NCBI GenBank assembly: GCA_900770865.1
Contig: CAAGLU010000290.1
Span: forward strand, 1-28,404
DNA length: 28,404 bases
Source of the DNA: an uncultured Atopobiaceae bacterium
GTDB taxonomy: Bacteria; Actinomycetota; Coriobacteriia; Coriobacteriales; Atopobiaceae
Direction of reading: 5' to 3'
A program made the position numbers and the translations under genes. Each line of letters begins with the position of its first letter. The first letter of the stretch is position 1. Shown piece by piece: positions 6,517 through 14,831 of this stretch. The notes beneath the pieces are model-generated. The model was not told the DNA's origin and did not search any database. It saw nothing but the letters and a program-made list of their open reading frames with translations.

Positions 6517-7680
6517 ATGTCTATCGCACCCATCTGGAACTGCTCGAACGTTGCCCTTGACCTCTCGCGCCCCCGCGTGATGGGCGTGCTCAACGTGACG
6601 CCAGACTCGTTCTCCGACGGAGGAACGCACAACGACCCCAAGTCGGCAGTCGCCACGGCAGCCCGTATGCTGGCTGCCGGTGCCGACCTCATAGACGTGG
6701 GCGGCGAGTCCACGCGCCCCGGCTTCACGCCGGTGAAGCCAGACGAGGAGTTCCGCCGCCTTGACCCCGTGGTGCGCTGGCTCGTGCGGGAAGGCGCGCT
6801 CGTCTCGATAGACACGCGCCATCCAGAGGTCGCCAAGCGCTGCGCGGGCCTTGGGGCCCAGATCATCAACGACGTGACCGGCTTCTCTGACCCTCGGATG
6901 GTCGACGTTGCCGCAACAACGGAGTGCGGCTGCGTGGTTATGCACTCTGGCCCCGTCTCCGGCACGGCGACCAGGGGCTCGGCAGTCATGGCAACTGCCG
7001 AGAAAGACGACCTCTCCACCCTCATGAACGGCGCCTCGGCAGGTGATCGCGCATGGCAACACGAGAAGGACCGCCCACTTCTGCCTGAAGCCAACCACGT
7101 GATGGGCCTTCTCGAGGGCTACCTCCTCGATCGCGCGCGCGACCTCGAGGCGCGAGGCGTCGACGCCTCCCGCATCTGCCTGGACCCCGGCGTGGGCTTT
7201 GGCAAGAGCCCCGAGGACAACATCGTCATCCTCCGCGCCACCAAGAGGCTCGCAGCCCTGGGGTACCCCCTCATGTGCGCGGTCTCGCGCAAGCGTTTCG
7301 TGGGAACGGTGAGCGGCGTCGCGGAAGCCCCCGCTCGCGACGACGCGACCATCGGCGTCTCCCTCGCGGCCGTCGCAGGCGGCGCCCGCGTGCTGCGCGT
7401 CCATGACGTACCCGGCATGGTGCAGGCGCTCGACGGCTTCTGGGCTGCGTCGGAGCCAGGGACGTCGGCCGTCACGCTTCTTCTCTCCCCCGTTGCCGAG
7501 AAGGACGCACAGCAGGCAATCGCCGCAATCGACTCGGTGCCCCTCACGCGCGTGAGGGCGACAAGCACCGACGCGACAAAAGTCCAGGTAACGCTAGAGA
7601 CTGCGCTGGACCGCATTCCCCTCCGTAACGCAATCGAGGCAGCCCTCGAAGGAATCGCCACCGTCGAATCGCAGCTGTGA
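6517..7680 (+). CDS. folP: Dihydropteroate synthase with an insertion and an ACT-like C-terminal extension
   Basis: DHPS condenses p-aminobenzoate with dihydropterin pyrophosphate in folate synthesis. Motifs present: VMGVLNVTPDSFSDGG (21-36), GADLIDVGGESTRPG (55-69), VSIDT (96-100), IINDVTG (116-122), CLDPGVGFGK (221-230) and SRKRFVG (257-263). At 387 residues it is about 100 longer than usual. Part is an insertion after VMHSG (roughly 145-190); the rest is a 70-residue C-terminal tail (318-387) whose predicted strand-helix-strand-strand-helix-strand pattern resembles an ACT/ferredoxin-like domain. The start is ATG 6517 with GGGAG upstream; a longer in-frame start at 6121 is rejected. No other folate genes are adjacent. 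Confidence 0.92.
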   Translation: MSIAPIWNCSNVALDLSRPRVMGVLNVTPDSFSDGGTHNDPKSAVATAARMLAAGADLIDVGGESTRPGFTPVKPDEEFRRLDPVVRWLVREGALVSIDTRHPEVAKRCAGLGAQIINDVTGFSDPRMVDVAATTECGCVVMHSGPVSGTATRGSAVMATAEKDDLSTLMNGASAGDRAWQHEKDRPLLPEANHVMGLLEGYLLDRARDLEARGVDASRICLDPGVGFGKSPEDNIVILRATKRLAALGYPLMCAVSRKRFVGTVSGVAEAPARDDATIGVSLAAVAGGARVLRVHDVPGMVQALDGFWAASEPGTSAVTLLLSPVAEKDAQQAIAAIDSVPLTRVRATSTDATKVQVTLETALDRIPLRNAIEAALEGIATVESQL

Positions 7681-7706
7681 CGAACATGTGACGTTCCCAC
7701 GCATAC

Positions 7707-7761
7707 GTTGACGAGAAGTGCTTTGATTCTCAATATGAACGCTGTTCACTTGCTCATCAAC
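7707..7761 (+). promoter_or_regulatory. Promoter and putative TetR operator
   Basis: A -35 TTGACG (7708-7713) and -10 CAATAT (7731-7736) with a 17-base spacer make a good vegetative promoter for the next two genes. It is bracketed by an imperfect inverted repeat, GTTGACGAGAAGTG (7707-7720) and CACTTGCTCATCAAC (7747-7761), and a smaller palindrome GAACGCTGTTC (7737-7747) sits near the start point. A palindrome over the promoter of an operon that encodes a TetR protein suggests autorepression (inference). Confidence 0.55.
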
Positions 7762-7837
7762 GCCTCTAGGCCGCCCAACCGAGCGCCTCCAAAAGACGAC
7801 TCCGTCAGCCGCCCGAGGCACCTCGGAAAGGATTGCC

Positions 7838-8542
7838 ATGCAGAACTCGACGTCAACTCCAGAGCAGGAGGCAATGCCCCGCGGCATGCGCATCGGCGAG
7901 AGCGTCTTCGATATCGCGTATCTCCTCTTCGACCTTGTCGCAGCCATCGTCTTCTTTGCCAATGCCAACAGCCGCCCGGTGTTTCTCCTCTACGGCTGGC
8001 TCACCCTGTGCCTTGGCGGCGGCGACGCCTTCCACCTCATCCCCAGGGTTCAGATGCACCTCTTTGGCGTCCGCGAGGACACCCAGCGCAAGCTGGGCCT
8101 GGGGACGGCGATCACCTCGGTTACCATGACGGTCTTCTACGTGCTGCTCTACTTCATCTGGCGCCAGATCTTCCCCACGATCGAAGTCTCCCCCGCCATC
8201 CCGGCGCTCATCTTCCTCACGGCGGCAATCCGCATTGTCCTCTGCCTCTTCCCGCAGAACGACTGGTTCTCGGGCAAGGAGAACCTCCGGTGGTCCCTCT
8301 ACAGGAACGTCCCCTTTGCCATCACCGGCATCCTGGTCATCGCACTGTTTGCCATCTCTGGGAACACCGGCGGCTACGGTCTCTGGCGCATGTGCATCGC
8401 CATTGCCCTGAGCTTTGGCTTCTATCTCCCCGTGACCTTCCTCGCCAAGCGCAAGCCCGCCGTGGGCGCGCTCATGCTTCCCAAGACGGTCATGTACATG
8501 TGGATCATCGGGATGGGGCTCTCGCTCCTGAACGTGCTCTAG
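7838..8542 (+). CDS. Seven-TM integral membrane protein of unknown function
   Basis: I do not recognise the family. The 234-residue protein has a short polar N-terminus followed by about seven hydrophobic segments (near residues 24-44, 48-68, 88-110, 117-137, 155-173, 183-203 and 212-234) and no obvious soluble domain or catalytic motif. The start is ATG 7838 with GGAAAGGA upstream. It is followed eight bases later by a tetR gene, so it may be that regulator's target, for example a small transporter or stress-response membrane protein (inference). Confidence 0.8.
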   Translation: MQNSTSTPEQEAMPRGMRIGESVFDIAYLLFDLVAAIVFFANANSRPVFLLYGWLTLCLGGGDAFHLIPRVQMHLFGVREDTQRKLGLGTAITSVTMTVFYVLLYFIWRQIFPTIEVSPAIPALIFLTAAIRIVLCLFPQNDWFSGKENLRWSLYRNVPFAITGILVIALFAISGNTGGYGLWRMCIAIALSFGFYLPVTFLAKRKPAVGALMLPKTVMYMWIIGMGLSLLNVL

Positions 8543-8550
8543 GAGCCCAC

Positions 8551-9168
8551 ATGAAGCCAAAGGCGACCTCTAAGGAAGCAATTCTCGCGGCATGTCGTGG
8601 CATCGTGCGCGAGCAAGGACTCGCTGGCATAAGTGCGCGAGCGGTGGCAAGCGCATGCGGCATCGCGCCAGGCACGCTCTACAACTACTTCCCCGACAAG
8701 GACGCGCTGGTGCTCGCCGTCACCGCAGACGTCTGGTCTGACATCTTCGGCCGCCCTCAGCAGGATGTCTCGGACGGCGCGGAGAAGCCCGACGGGGAGC
8801 AACTAGGCAGTGAGAATCCCGGCAGCAGCGAGGACATCCTCGCCTATGTCGAGAAGACCTTCTCAACGGCACGGGCTGGGCTGTCTCGCTACCCGGGATT
8901 CCTCCCCGCGCATGTGCTGGACCTAGCTGCAGAGAATGGCCAAGGCTCCACCGGCCGCGCAATGATGCGGGCCTTCTTCGAGCGCATACAAAACGGCGTG
9001 CTTCATGCCCTCAACGCAGACCACCGCGTTCGCAAGGACGCGTTCTCCGGTGCCTTGACCAGGGAGGCATTCGCGGAGCTGGTCACGCAGCAGCTGCTCG
9101 TAGAGCTCATCCTCGGGAGGGACGACTGCGCGGCGCTTCTCGCCATGGTCGAGAAGATCGCCTACTAG
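8551..9168 (+). CDS. TetR/AcrR family transcriptional regulator
   Basis: The 205-residue protein has a typical TetR N-terminal helix-turn-helix: EAILAACRGIVREQGLAGIS, then ARAVASACGIAPGTLYNYF and PDKDALVLAV (about residues 8-56). The C-terminal ligand/dimer domain is family-variable, with a charged stretch of about 25 residues (QDVSDGAEKPDGEQLG...) inserted after the DNA-binding domain. The start is ATG 8551 with AGGAG overlapping the upstream stop region. It is co-transcribed with the membrane protein gene and likely controls this operon through the inverted repeat at 7707-7761. Confidence 0.9.
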   Translation: MKPKATSKEAILAACRGIVREQGLAGISARAVASACGIAPGTLYNYFPDKDALVLAVTADVWSDIFGRPQQDVSDGAEKPDGEQLGSENPGSSEDILAYVEKTFSTARAGLSRYPGFLPAHVLDLAAENGQGSTGRAMMRAFFERIQNGVLHALNADHRVRKDAFSGALTREAFAELVTQQLLVELILGRDDCAALLAMVEKIAY

Positions 9169-9175
9169 GAGAACC

Positions 9176-9199
9176 CTCGCCCAAAGGGAGACAGGCGAG
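9176..9199. terminator. Weak hairpin between convergent genes
   Basis: CTCGCC (9176-9181) and GGCGAG (9194-9199) can pair across 12 bases between the ends of tetR and the convergent diguanylate cyclase gene. There is no U-tract, so termination here is only suggested by position. Confidence 0.3.
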
Positions 9200-9210
9200 A
9201 CGCCCGGAGC

Positions 9211-10326
9211 CTAGTCCAAGCGGCCCCTGCGGTCCTTGCCCTCGCGCTCGTAGTAGCAACGCTTGTCCCCGTACATCTGACGCTCTGCATGCTTGACCAG
9301 GTCAATCATGTCGATGTTGGGAGCCTTTGCCTCGGCAACGCCCAAGGACACGTGGCAGGAGCGCTCCTCCGTCATGCACCTCACCGCATGGACCTTCGCA
9401 AGCACCTGCTTCTCGTCAATGTCACGCACAAACGAGACGAACTCGTCTCCACCTATGCGGTAGGTGTCCTTCTCGCCAAATGCCGCAACCATCGCATTGC
9501 CCACCCACTTGAGCATCTTGTCCCCGCTCTCGTGCCCGGTAGTCTCGTTGAGCTCGTGAAGCCCGTTGAGGTCGGCGAACACGCAATACAGGTTCCGCTC
9601 GCAGGACATGGGGTACTCGAAGATTGCCTGCTCGTAGGAGTTGCGGTTCTTTGTACCTGTTAGCAGGTCCTTTGCGCTCAGCTCGGCAAGCTTGAGCTCG
9701 GCATACTCCTGTTGGAGCTTCACGTTGAGCATGTAGGCGTTGATGCCAATGCTCGCGGCAGCAAAGAGACACGAGTTGATGATGTCATACAGAACGTGTG
9801 CCTTGTAATCGAAAGCCGCTGCCATCACGACAAAGAAGACCGTGTGGATGACAATGCAGGTAATGATGTTTCTCCGCCTGTCGGTAAAGAGTAGCGGCGA
9901 GGCGAGGACAAAGGCCGGGAACGCGGTGGCTACCTGATCGGAGTTGAAGACGGTGCCGTAGATGGTCGAGTAGCCCAAAAGCATGCTGATCAAGACGTAT
10001 ACAAGAAAGCCAATCACCCTCTGGTTGACAGGTGAAACATGCCTGGCAACCTCAATCATGCAGACGGAGCACACCATCATGACGAAGAAAAGGGGAACCG
10101 CTCGCTGGAGTCGCTCAGCAAAGAAGGACGTTACGAGGAGAATGGCCATCATCAAGAAGAATGCCCCGGATACAACCATGACGTTTCTGCGGTTCTCCTC
10201 AGAGATCCTTGGCCATATCTGCTTGAGCTGCTCGTCCGTCAAGCGATCCTCAAAGCCATGCTTGAAATAATCCGAGAGCACCATCGGCTCGAGAACCCCC
10301 CCCGCACGCATTTTGGCGCGCGGCAC
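9211..10326 (-). CDS. Membrane diguanylate cyclase (GGDEF)
   Basis: This protein is predicted to make the second messenger c-di-GMP from two GTP. About six membrane segments (residues ~50-200) precede a short linker and a GGDEF domain (~215-371). The domain starts LLTGTKNRNSY, has the metal/GTP segment ADLNGLHELNETTGHESGD, an intact GGDEF motif at 292-296 and the late ERQMYGDK. No RxxD inhibitory site is present five residues before GGDEF, so product feedback may be absent. The start is uncertain: GTG 10326 (AAGG nine bases upstream) gives 371 residues, and ATG 10284 (after a G-run) gives 357. It lies 69 bases downstream of the large GGDEF/EAL gene on the same strand and may be co-transcribed. 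Confidence 0.9.
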   Translation of the reverse strand: MPRAKMRAGGVLEPMVLSDYFKHGFEDRLTDEQLKQIWPRISEENRRNVMVVSGAFFLMMAILLVTSFFAERLQRAVPLFFVMMVCSVCMIEVARHVSPVNQRVIGFLVYVLISMLLGYSTIYGTVFNSDQVATAFPAFVLASPLLFTDRRRNIITCIVIHTVFFVVMAAAFDYKAHVLYDIINSCLFAAASIGINAYMLNVKLQQEYAELKLAELSAKDLLTGTKNRNSYEQAIFEYPMSCERNLYCVFADLNGLHELNETTGHESGDKMLKWVGNAMVAAFGEKDTYRIGGDEFVSFVRDIDEKQVLAKVHAVRCMTEERSCHVSLGVAEAKAPNIDMIDLVKHAERQMYGDKRCYYEREGKDRRGRLD

Positions 10327-10395
10327 ACCTTTTGATACCTTGCAACCTTACATACTCTTTAATCGTAGTGCGCCCGAGGACCGGAGGTACTACAG

Positions 10396-13300
10396 TTATT
10401 TATCTTCACAATGCGACGGGGCATCAAAGTCCGTCACAATCCCCTCCCCTTTTCGCCTTTTGGCCTCGAACATGTAACGGTCCGCTCGGTCGACAAGCGA
10501 GCTCAGGTCATCGCCGTCCCTCACGACCGTTATGCCGATGGACACCCTGCAGTCGATGGTCTTCTCGCCATCCTTGATGCTGCTCGTCTCTGCGATGCCG
10601 CTAAAGCGACGCGCCGCGCCCTTAATCTCGTCATCGTCCTTCAGCTGGAGGAGGCCGACGAACTCGTCCCCTCCCCAGCGGCAGAAGTCATCGCTCTTCC
10701 TTCCGTGTCTCACGAGAGCCTTGCCAAATGACCGCAGAACTTCGTCACCCACCTGATGACCATAGGTATTGTTGATGTCGTGGAAGTTGTCGACATCGGC
10801 AAAGAGGACGGCGAACTTGCGATCGGCTCGGCGATAAAGCTCTATGGCCTCGTTGATGGCCTCCTCCATGAACAGCCTGCCAGGAAGGCTAGTGACGGGG
10901 TCCCTGGACGCAAGCTGGTACACCTGCCTGATAAGGTTTCTGTCCTTCTCGTTTTCTCGAATGGGGATGAAGAACGACACCAGCTCGTAGATGTGACCAT
11001 TCTCATCCGCGATGGGAACAATCGTGTTGCTTATCAGAACCTTCTTGCCGCTCTTGTGCCGCATGAGCATCTTCGCGGACTTTGGGCGGCCAGTCGCAAG
11101 CACGTAGATGGCAGGGCAGCATTCCATCATCGCGTTGCCTGTTGTTGCGTACGAGCAGCCGAGAGGCATGTCGACGCACTTTGAACCAACCATTTCCTTT
11201 GCCGAGAAGCCCAGGAGCCGCTCCGCCTCGTGGTTCCAGAAGATGATGGTGAAGTCCGGCTTGAGGATGTAGCAAGAAACAGGAGCGGAGTTCATCAGGT
11301 CCTGAAGGGTCTCTTTGTTTTTTGGGGCATCCTCTGCAAGCAGGTGCCTGTCTTTGATGCCGCCGCCGAACAGAAGGCTCGTGAGTCTCCTCTCGACCTC
11401 AAGCAGCTCACGCTCGAAGCCGATCTTGTAATCGACGGAGACCGAAACCCTGTAGTCTCCCACCTTGCGAATATCCTCGATGCGGGCCTTGATGCTCTCT
11501 GCAATCTCCTGAACCTCGGACCTTGTCTCGTACTTGAGAAGAATCCAGTACTTGCCCACTCCCAGCTGCATGGCACAGCCACAGTTTCCAAGGACGTCGA
11601 GAATAACGCCATCGCAGGCATGGAGCAGGCCTTCCAAGGCGTGTTGGCCAAGCTCGTTGCCAATTCGCGGTGCTTCCGGAACATAAAGGTAGATGATGGC
11701 AAAGGTTCTATTGGACAGGTCATAGTCCGCAGCATACGTAAGGAAGTCCTCGATGAACTGGTCAACCTTTCGCATGCTGTTTGTTGGCTGCACATTCGCC
11801 TTTGCACCATCGGAAAGCTCGCCGGTCGGCTCTTCCTCATGGAAGTAGCCCATGAGGCCACAGATCCTGCCATCCTTGTAGATGGGCCACTTGGTGGCAA
11901 TGATCTTGCGGCTCGCCCCGTTTCTAATGCATTCGCCAGGCACGTCGCAGTAGGCTTGGCCAGACTGCAGCACGGCCTGCTCGACATCCTTGTAGCGCTC
12001 CGCGAGCGGATGCCATCGCATGTCCTCGTCGGTCTTTCCGACAATCTGGGCTGTGGAGTCAAAGCCGAAGTAGTCGAGAAACGCCCTGCTCGCGCCAAGG
12101 AACTTTCTGTCCTTGTCCTTCCAGAAGAGCTTTGTGGGGACGTATGAGAGGAGGCTATCCCAAAGGGCCTCCACCTCGCTGGGACAATCGCAGGGAAGGT
12201 CGGAAGACGCGCTCCCCTGGGCAACGCTGAGCTCCTCCCTCAAATCCTTGATATCGAGAGGTCGAATTCCGTAAAGGGCAGCCTTCCTGTTCGACCCTTG
12301 CAGGAACACGAGCATGTGTTCCATCCACTGGAAGCTGCCATCCGCCCTCGTCGTGCGGAAGACGTCTCGCAATACGCCACTATCCGCGGCCTCGAGGCGG
12401 CTGGCGAGGGTCGACGGGTCTATGAACGCCTGGTAGCGATCCCTGTCAAGCTGGAAGATGCCCGGAAGCAGGCTCGTGAACTCACCGTTCTCGTCACGGA
12501 GGGCAACCACGCCCAGCTCCTCGCCACCAGTGAAGTTATTGCCAAAGCGGAGGCTCTGTATGGTCTGCCGCTCGACGTCGAGATAGAAGACGTTCCTATA
12601 GAATTCGAGGATGCTGCTCGTAGACTTTGCAATAGCCGCAATCTCTGACATGCGACTCGAGATATCGGAGTACCTTGCGACAACCAGGTTGTGCCCGTCC
12701 ACCTGCTTGATCACTCGATAGCGGAAGAGTAGGTCCTTGCCAAAGAACGAGACGGCCTGCTCCCCTGCCTTGCCGCTTTGAATCGAGTATTGCACGGCCA
12801 TGTCCCAGACGTTGTTGGACGTCTTGTTCCACTCGTTGACCGCGTCCTCGAACTGCTGCGGGCCGTCGGCGCCGTAGTCCAGAATCATCCGAGAAGCAGG
12901 CTCATTCATCTGCAGGATATGGAAGACCCCATCGCAGTAGTCGTAGAGGATGAGGGCAGAGTCGATATCAAAGTTGACACTTGCGGCGGCATCGAAGAAC
13001 ACCTTCTGCTTTGCGCTCTCAATGAGCACGCCACGGTTGAGGCACTCGCGGAGCGAGTCGTCAAAGGGCAGCGGCTTGCCAAAGTAGAAGCCCTGCATCT
13101 TCTCGCAGCCCATCTTGCGAAGAAACTCCGCCTGCTCCTCGGTCTCGACGCCCTCCGCGAGCGTTCGGATGCCAACTCTTTTGTCCATGGATATGACGGA
13201 GGAGACAATCTCGCGCGAGCGGCTCGTCTCCTCGTGAAGAAACGCCATGTCGAGCTTGAGGACGTCGAAGTCGTAGTCCTTGAGGAGATTGAGCGAGCTA

Positions 13301-14697
13301 ACGCCACTACCGAAGTCATCCATCCAGACCTCGTAGCCAGCGGAGCGAAATCGACCGAGGGCCCGAGTGATGGCCTTGTCCTGGGAAGCGATAGCGCTCT
13401 CGGTAACCTCAATGCACAAGAGACGCCGAGGGATGTCCTTCTCCTTGACAAGGCCCTCGATGACCTCGAACACATCACTGCGCAAGAAGTCTATGCGAGA
13501 AAGGTTTACCGAGATGGGAATCTCGGTCATGCCGGCCTTCTCTCGCTCGGCAATAAGACCGATGACCTCACTGACCACAAAGAGGTCGAGCTTCCAGATT
13601 TGCTGCGAGTCCTCGAGAGGAGCGATGAACATCCCCGGAGAGAGCATCCCCCGCCGCGGGTCGACCCAGCGGGTAAGCGCCTCCATACCGCAGAGATGCC
13701 CGGAGGCAGAGCGAACGATGGGCTGGTAGTACACGCGGAGCCACCCGTCCTGAACTGCCTGGTCGATATGGGAGACGATGTATTCCGAGTTCTCCAGGCT
13801 TCTTCCCATGTCATCGTTGTAGATGGAGAAGTACGTGTTCACGTGCTTCCTGCTGTCATCGCATGCAGCCTTTGCGCGGTCGCACACGGACTCGGGGCTC
13901 AGCTCGTGGTTGTCCCAGACGCAGCCGCCAATGCTCGCGTCCACACCCTTTGGTGCGATGCTCTGGACCATCTCTCGGATGGAAGCCGCCTTTGCCTCCA
14001 TGTTGTTGGAGTGTACGAGAATGGCAAAGTGGTCCACGTCAAAACGGGAGATGGGGCTGGCGGGAAAGAGCGCTCGTAGGTTGTCTCCCAGCAACTTGAG
14101 GAATGCGTCACCGGAACTAATCCCATCGGCAACGTTGATGGACCGAAAGTTGATCACGTCAAGGTAGAGCAGTGCAAGCTCTGCCCCATCGGTTTCCGGT
14201 TGATATTCGACCCGCACCTTCTTCATGATTCGGAAGAAGGCGTGCATGGAGACAAGCCCGGTAACAGAGTCGAGAAGGTCTTCGACAACGTCCGGTTGCG
14301 CGTCAAGTCCAACCGCAAGGTCGACGATCATCGGGTTGCCCTCATCGTCCCTGAGACCGGTGGAGAGGATGCGGATCAGACGATGGCGGTTGCGCTTTGT
14401 GATGATGCGATACTCGTATGAGATCGTCTTTCCCGGAGCGGCAATGAGCCGCTTGATGTTGGTGGTAACCATCTCCAGGTCGGTGGGATCGACGTACTTC
14501 GAAAGCCTGCCCTCGCTGTAGGAGATGGCATCCGTGAGGGAGTCAGCATCGATCATCTCCAGGCATCTGCGATTCATGAGGAGCGGTGCGCAGTCGTCCC
14601 CGACTGGTCTGTACGCATAAAGGGGAACGGGAAGCGAGTCCATCATCTCGGAGAGCATCTGCAGACTGCACTGCCCCGGATTGAGATCAAGCGTCAT
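10396..14697 (-). CDS. Multidomain PAS/GGDEF/EAL cyclic-di-GMP protein, 1433 residues
   Basis: Predicted order: PAS-like (15-130); degenerate GGDEF (140-290, motif replaced by RFDVDHFAI); EAL phosphodiesterase (305-560); two or three PAS-like sensory regions (570-690, 690-810, 840-955); a second degenerate GGDEF-like region (~990-1110); PAS (1130-1250, with CYILKPDFTIIFWNHEAERL); and a C-terminal GGDEF (1260-1425). The EAL domain keeps EAL (339-341), N398, EVTES, DDFGSG (460-465), KLD, AEGVET and Q535, so it looks active. The last GGDEF (1342-1346) also looks active and has the I-site RKSD five residues before it. No membrane segments are seen. The start is ATG 14697 with GGAGGGGGAG upstream. 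It is the first gene after the accessory Sec locus, on the same strand, after 134 bases. Confidence 0.92.
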   Translation of the reverse strand: MTLDLNPGQCSLQMLSEMMDSLPVPLYAYRPVGDDCAPLLMNRRCLEMIDADSLTDAISYSEGRLSKYVDPTDLEMVTTNIKRLIAAPGKTISYEYRIITKRNRHRLIRILSTGLRDDEGNPMIVDLAVGLDAQPDVVEDLLDSVTGLVSMHAFFRIMKKVRVEYQPETDGAELALLYLDVINFRSINVADGISSGDAFLKLLGDNLRALFPASPISRFDVDHFAILVHSNNMEAKAASIREMVQSIAPKGVDASIGGCVWDNHELSPESVCDRAKAACDDSRKHVNTYFSIYNDDMGRSLENSEYIVSHIDQAVQDGWLRVYYQPIVRSASGHLCGMEALTRWVDPRRGMLSPGMFIAPLEDSQQIWKLDLFVVSEVIGLIAEREKAGMTEIPISVNLSRIDFLRSDVFEVIEGLVKEKDIPRRLLCIEVTESAIASQDKAITRALGRFRSAGYEVWMDDFGSGVSSLNLLKDYDFDVLKLDMAFLHEETSRSREIVSSVISMDKRVGIRTLAEGVETEEQAEFLRKMGCEKMQGFYFGKPLPFDDSLRECLNRGVLIESAKQKVFFDAAASVNFDIDSALILYDYCDGVFHILQMNEPASRMILDYGADGPQQFEDAVNEWNKTSNNVWDMAVQYSIQSGKAGEQAVSFFGKDLLFRYRVIKQVDGHNLVVARYSDISSRMSEIAAIAKSTSSILEFYRNVFYLDVERQTIQSLRFGNNFTGGEELGVVALRDENGEFTSLLPGIFQLDRDRYQAFIDPSTLASRLEAADSGVLRDVFRTTRADGSFQWMEHMLVFLQGSNRKAALYGIRPLDIKDLREELSVAQGSASSDLPCDCPSEVEALWDSLLSYVPTKLFWKDKDRKFLGASRAFLDYFGFDSTAQIVGKTDEDMRWHPLAERYKDVEQAVLQSGQAYCDVPGECIRNGASRKIIATKWPIYKDGRICGLMGYFHEEEPTGELSDGAKANVQPTNSMRKVDQFIEDFLTYAADYDLSNRTFAIIYLYVPEAPRIGNELGQHALEGLLHACDGVILDVLGNCGCAMQLGVGKYWILLKYETRSEVQEIAESIKARIEDIRKVGDYRVSVSVDYKIGFERELLEVERRLTSLLFGGGIKDRHLLAEDAPKNKETLQDLMNSAPVSCYILKPDFTIIFWNHEAERLLGFSAKEMVGSKCVDMPLGCSYATTGNAMMECCPAIYVLATGRPKSAKMLMRHKSGKKVLISNTIVPIADENGHIYELVSFFIPIRENEKDRNLIRQVYQLASRDPVTSLPGRLFMEEAINEAIELYRRADRKFAVLFADVDNFHDINNTYGHQVGDEVLRSFGKALVRHGRKSDDFCRWGGDEFVGLLQLKDDDEIKGAARRFSGIAETSSIKDGEKTIDCRVSIGITVVRDGDDLSSLVDRADRYMFEAKRRKGEGIVTDFDAPSHCEDK

Positions 14698-14831
14698 GGC
14701 GACTCCCCCTCCGCAAACGTCTAGGCCTGCGTTTCAGCGATAACAAAACTCGGACCCACTTCAAACCGCATCCAAGCCCAACGCATGGAAACAGCAAACT
14801 GGTATTCCCATTTCGGCCCAGTCACAATCGC

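Noticed and set aside
7708..8550. N-terminal extension joining the tetR frame to a long upstream ORF
   Set aside because: It overlaps the membrane protein gene in another frame and has no domain; tetR has its own ATG and ribosome binding site at 8551.
12778..14079. 433-residue plus-strand ORF opposite the GGDEF/EAL gene
   Set aside because: Antisense shadow; the minus-strand protein has clear EAL and GGDEF motifs.
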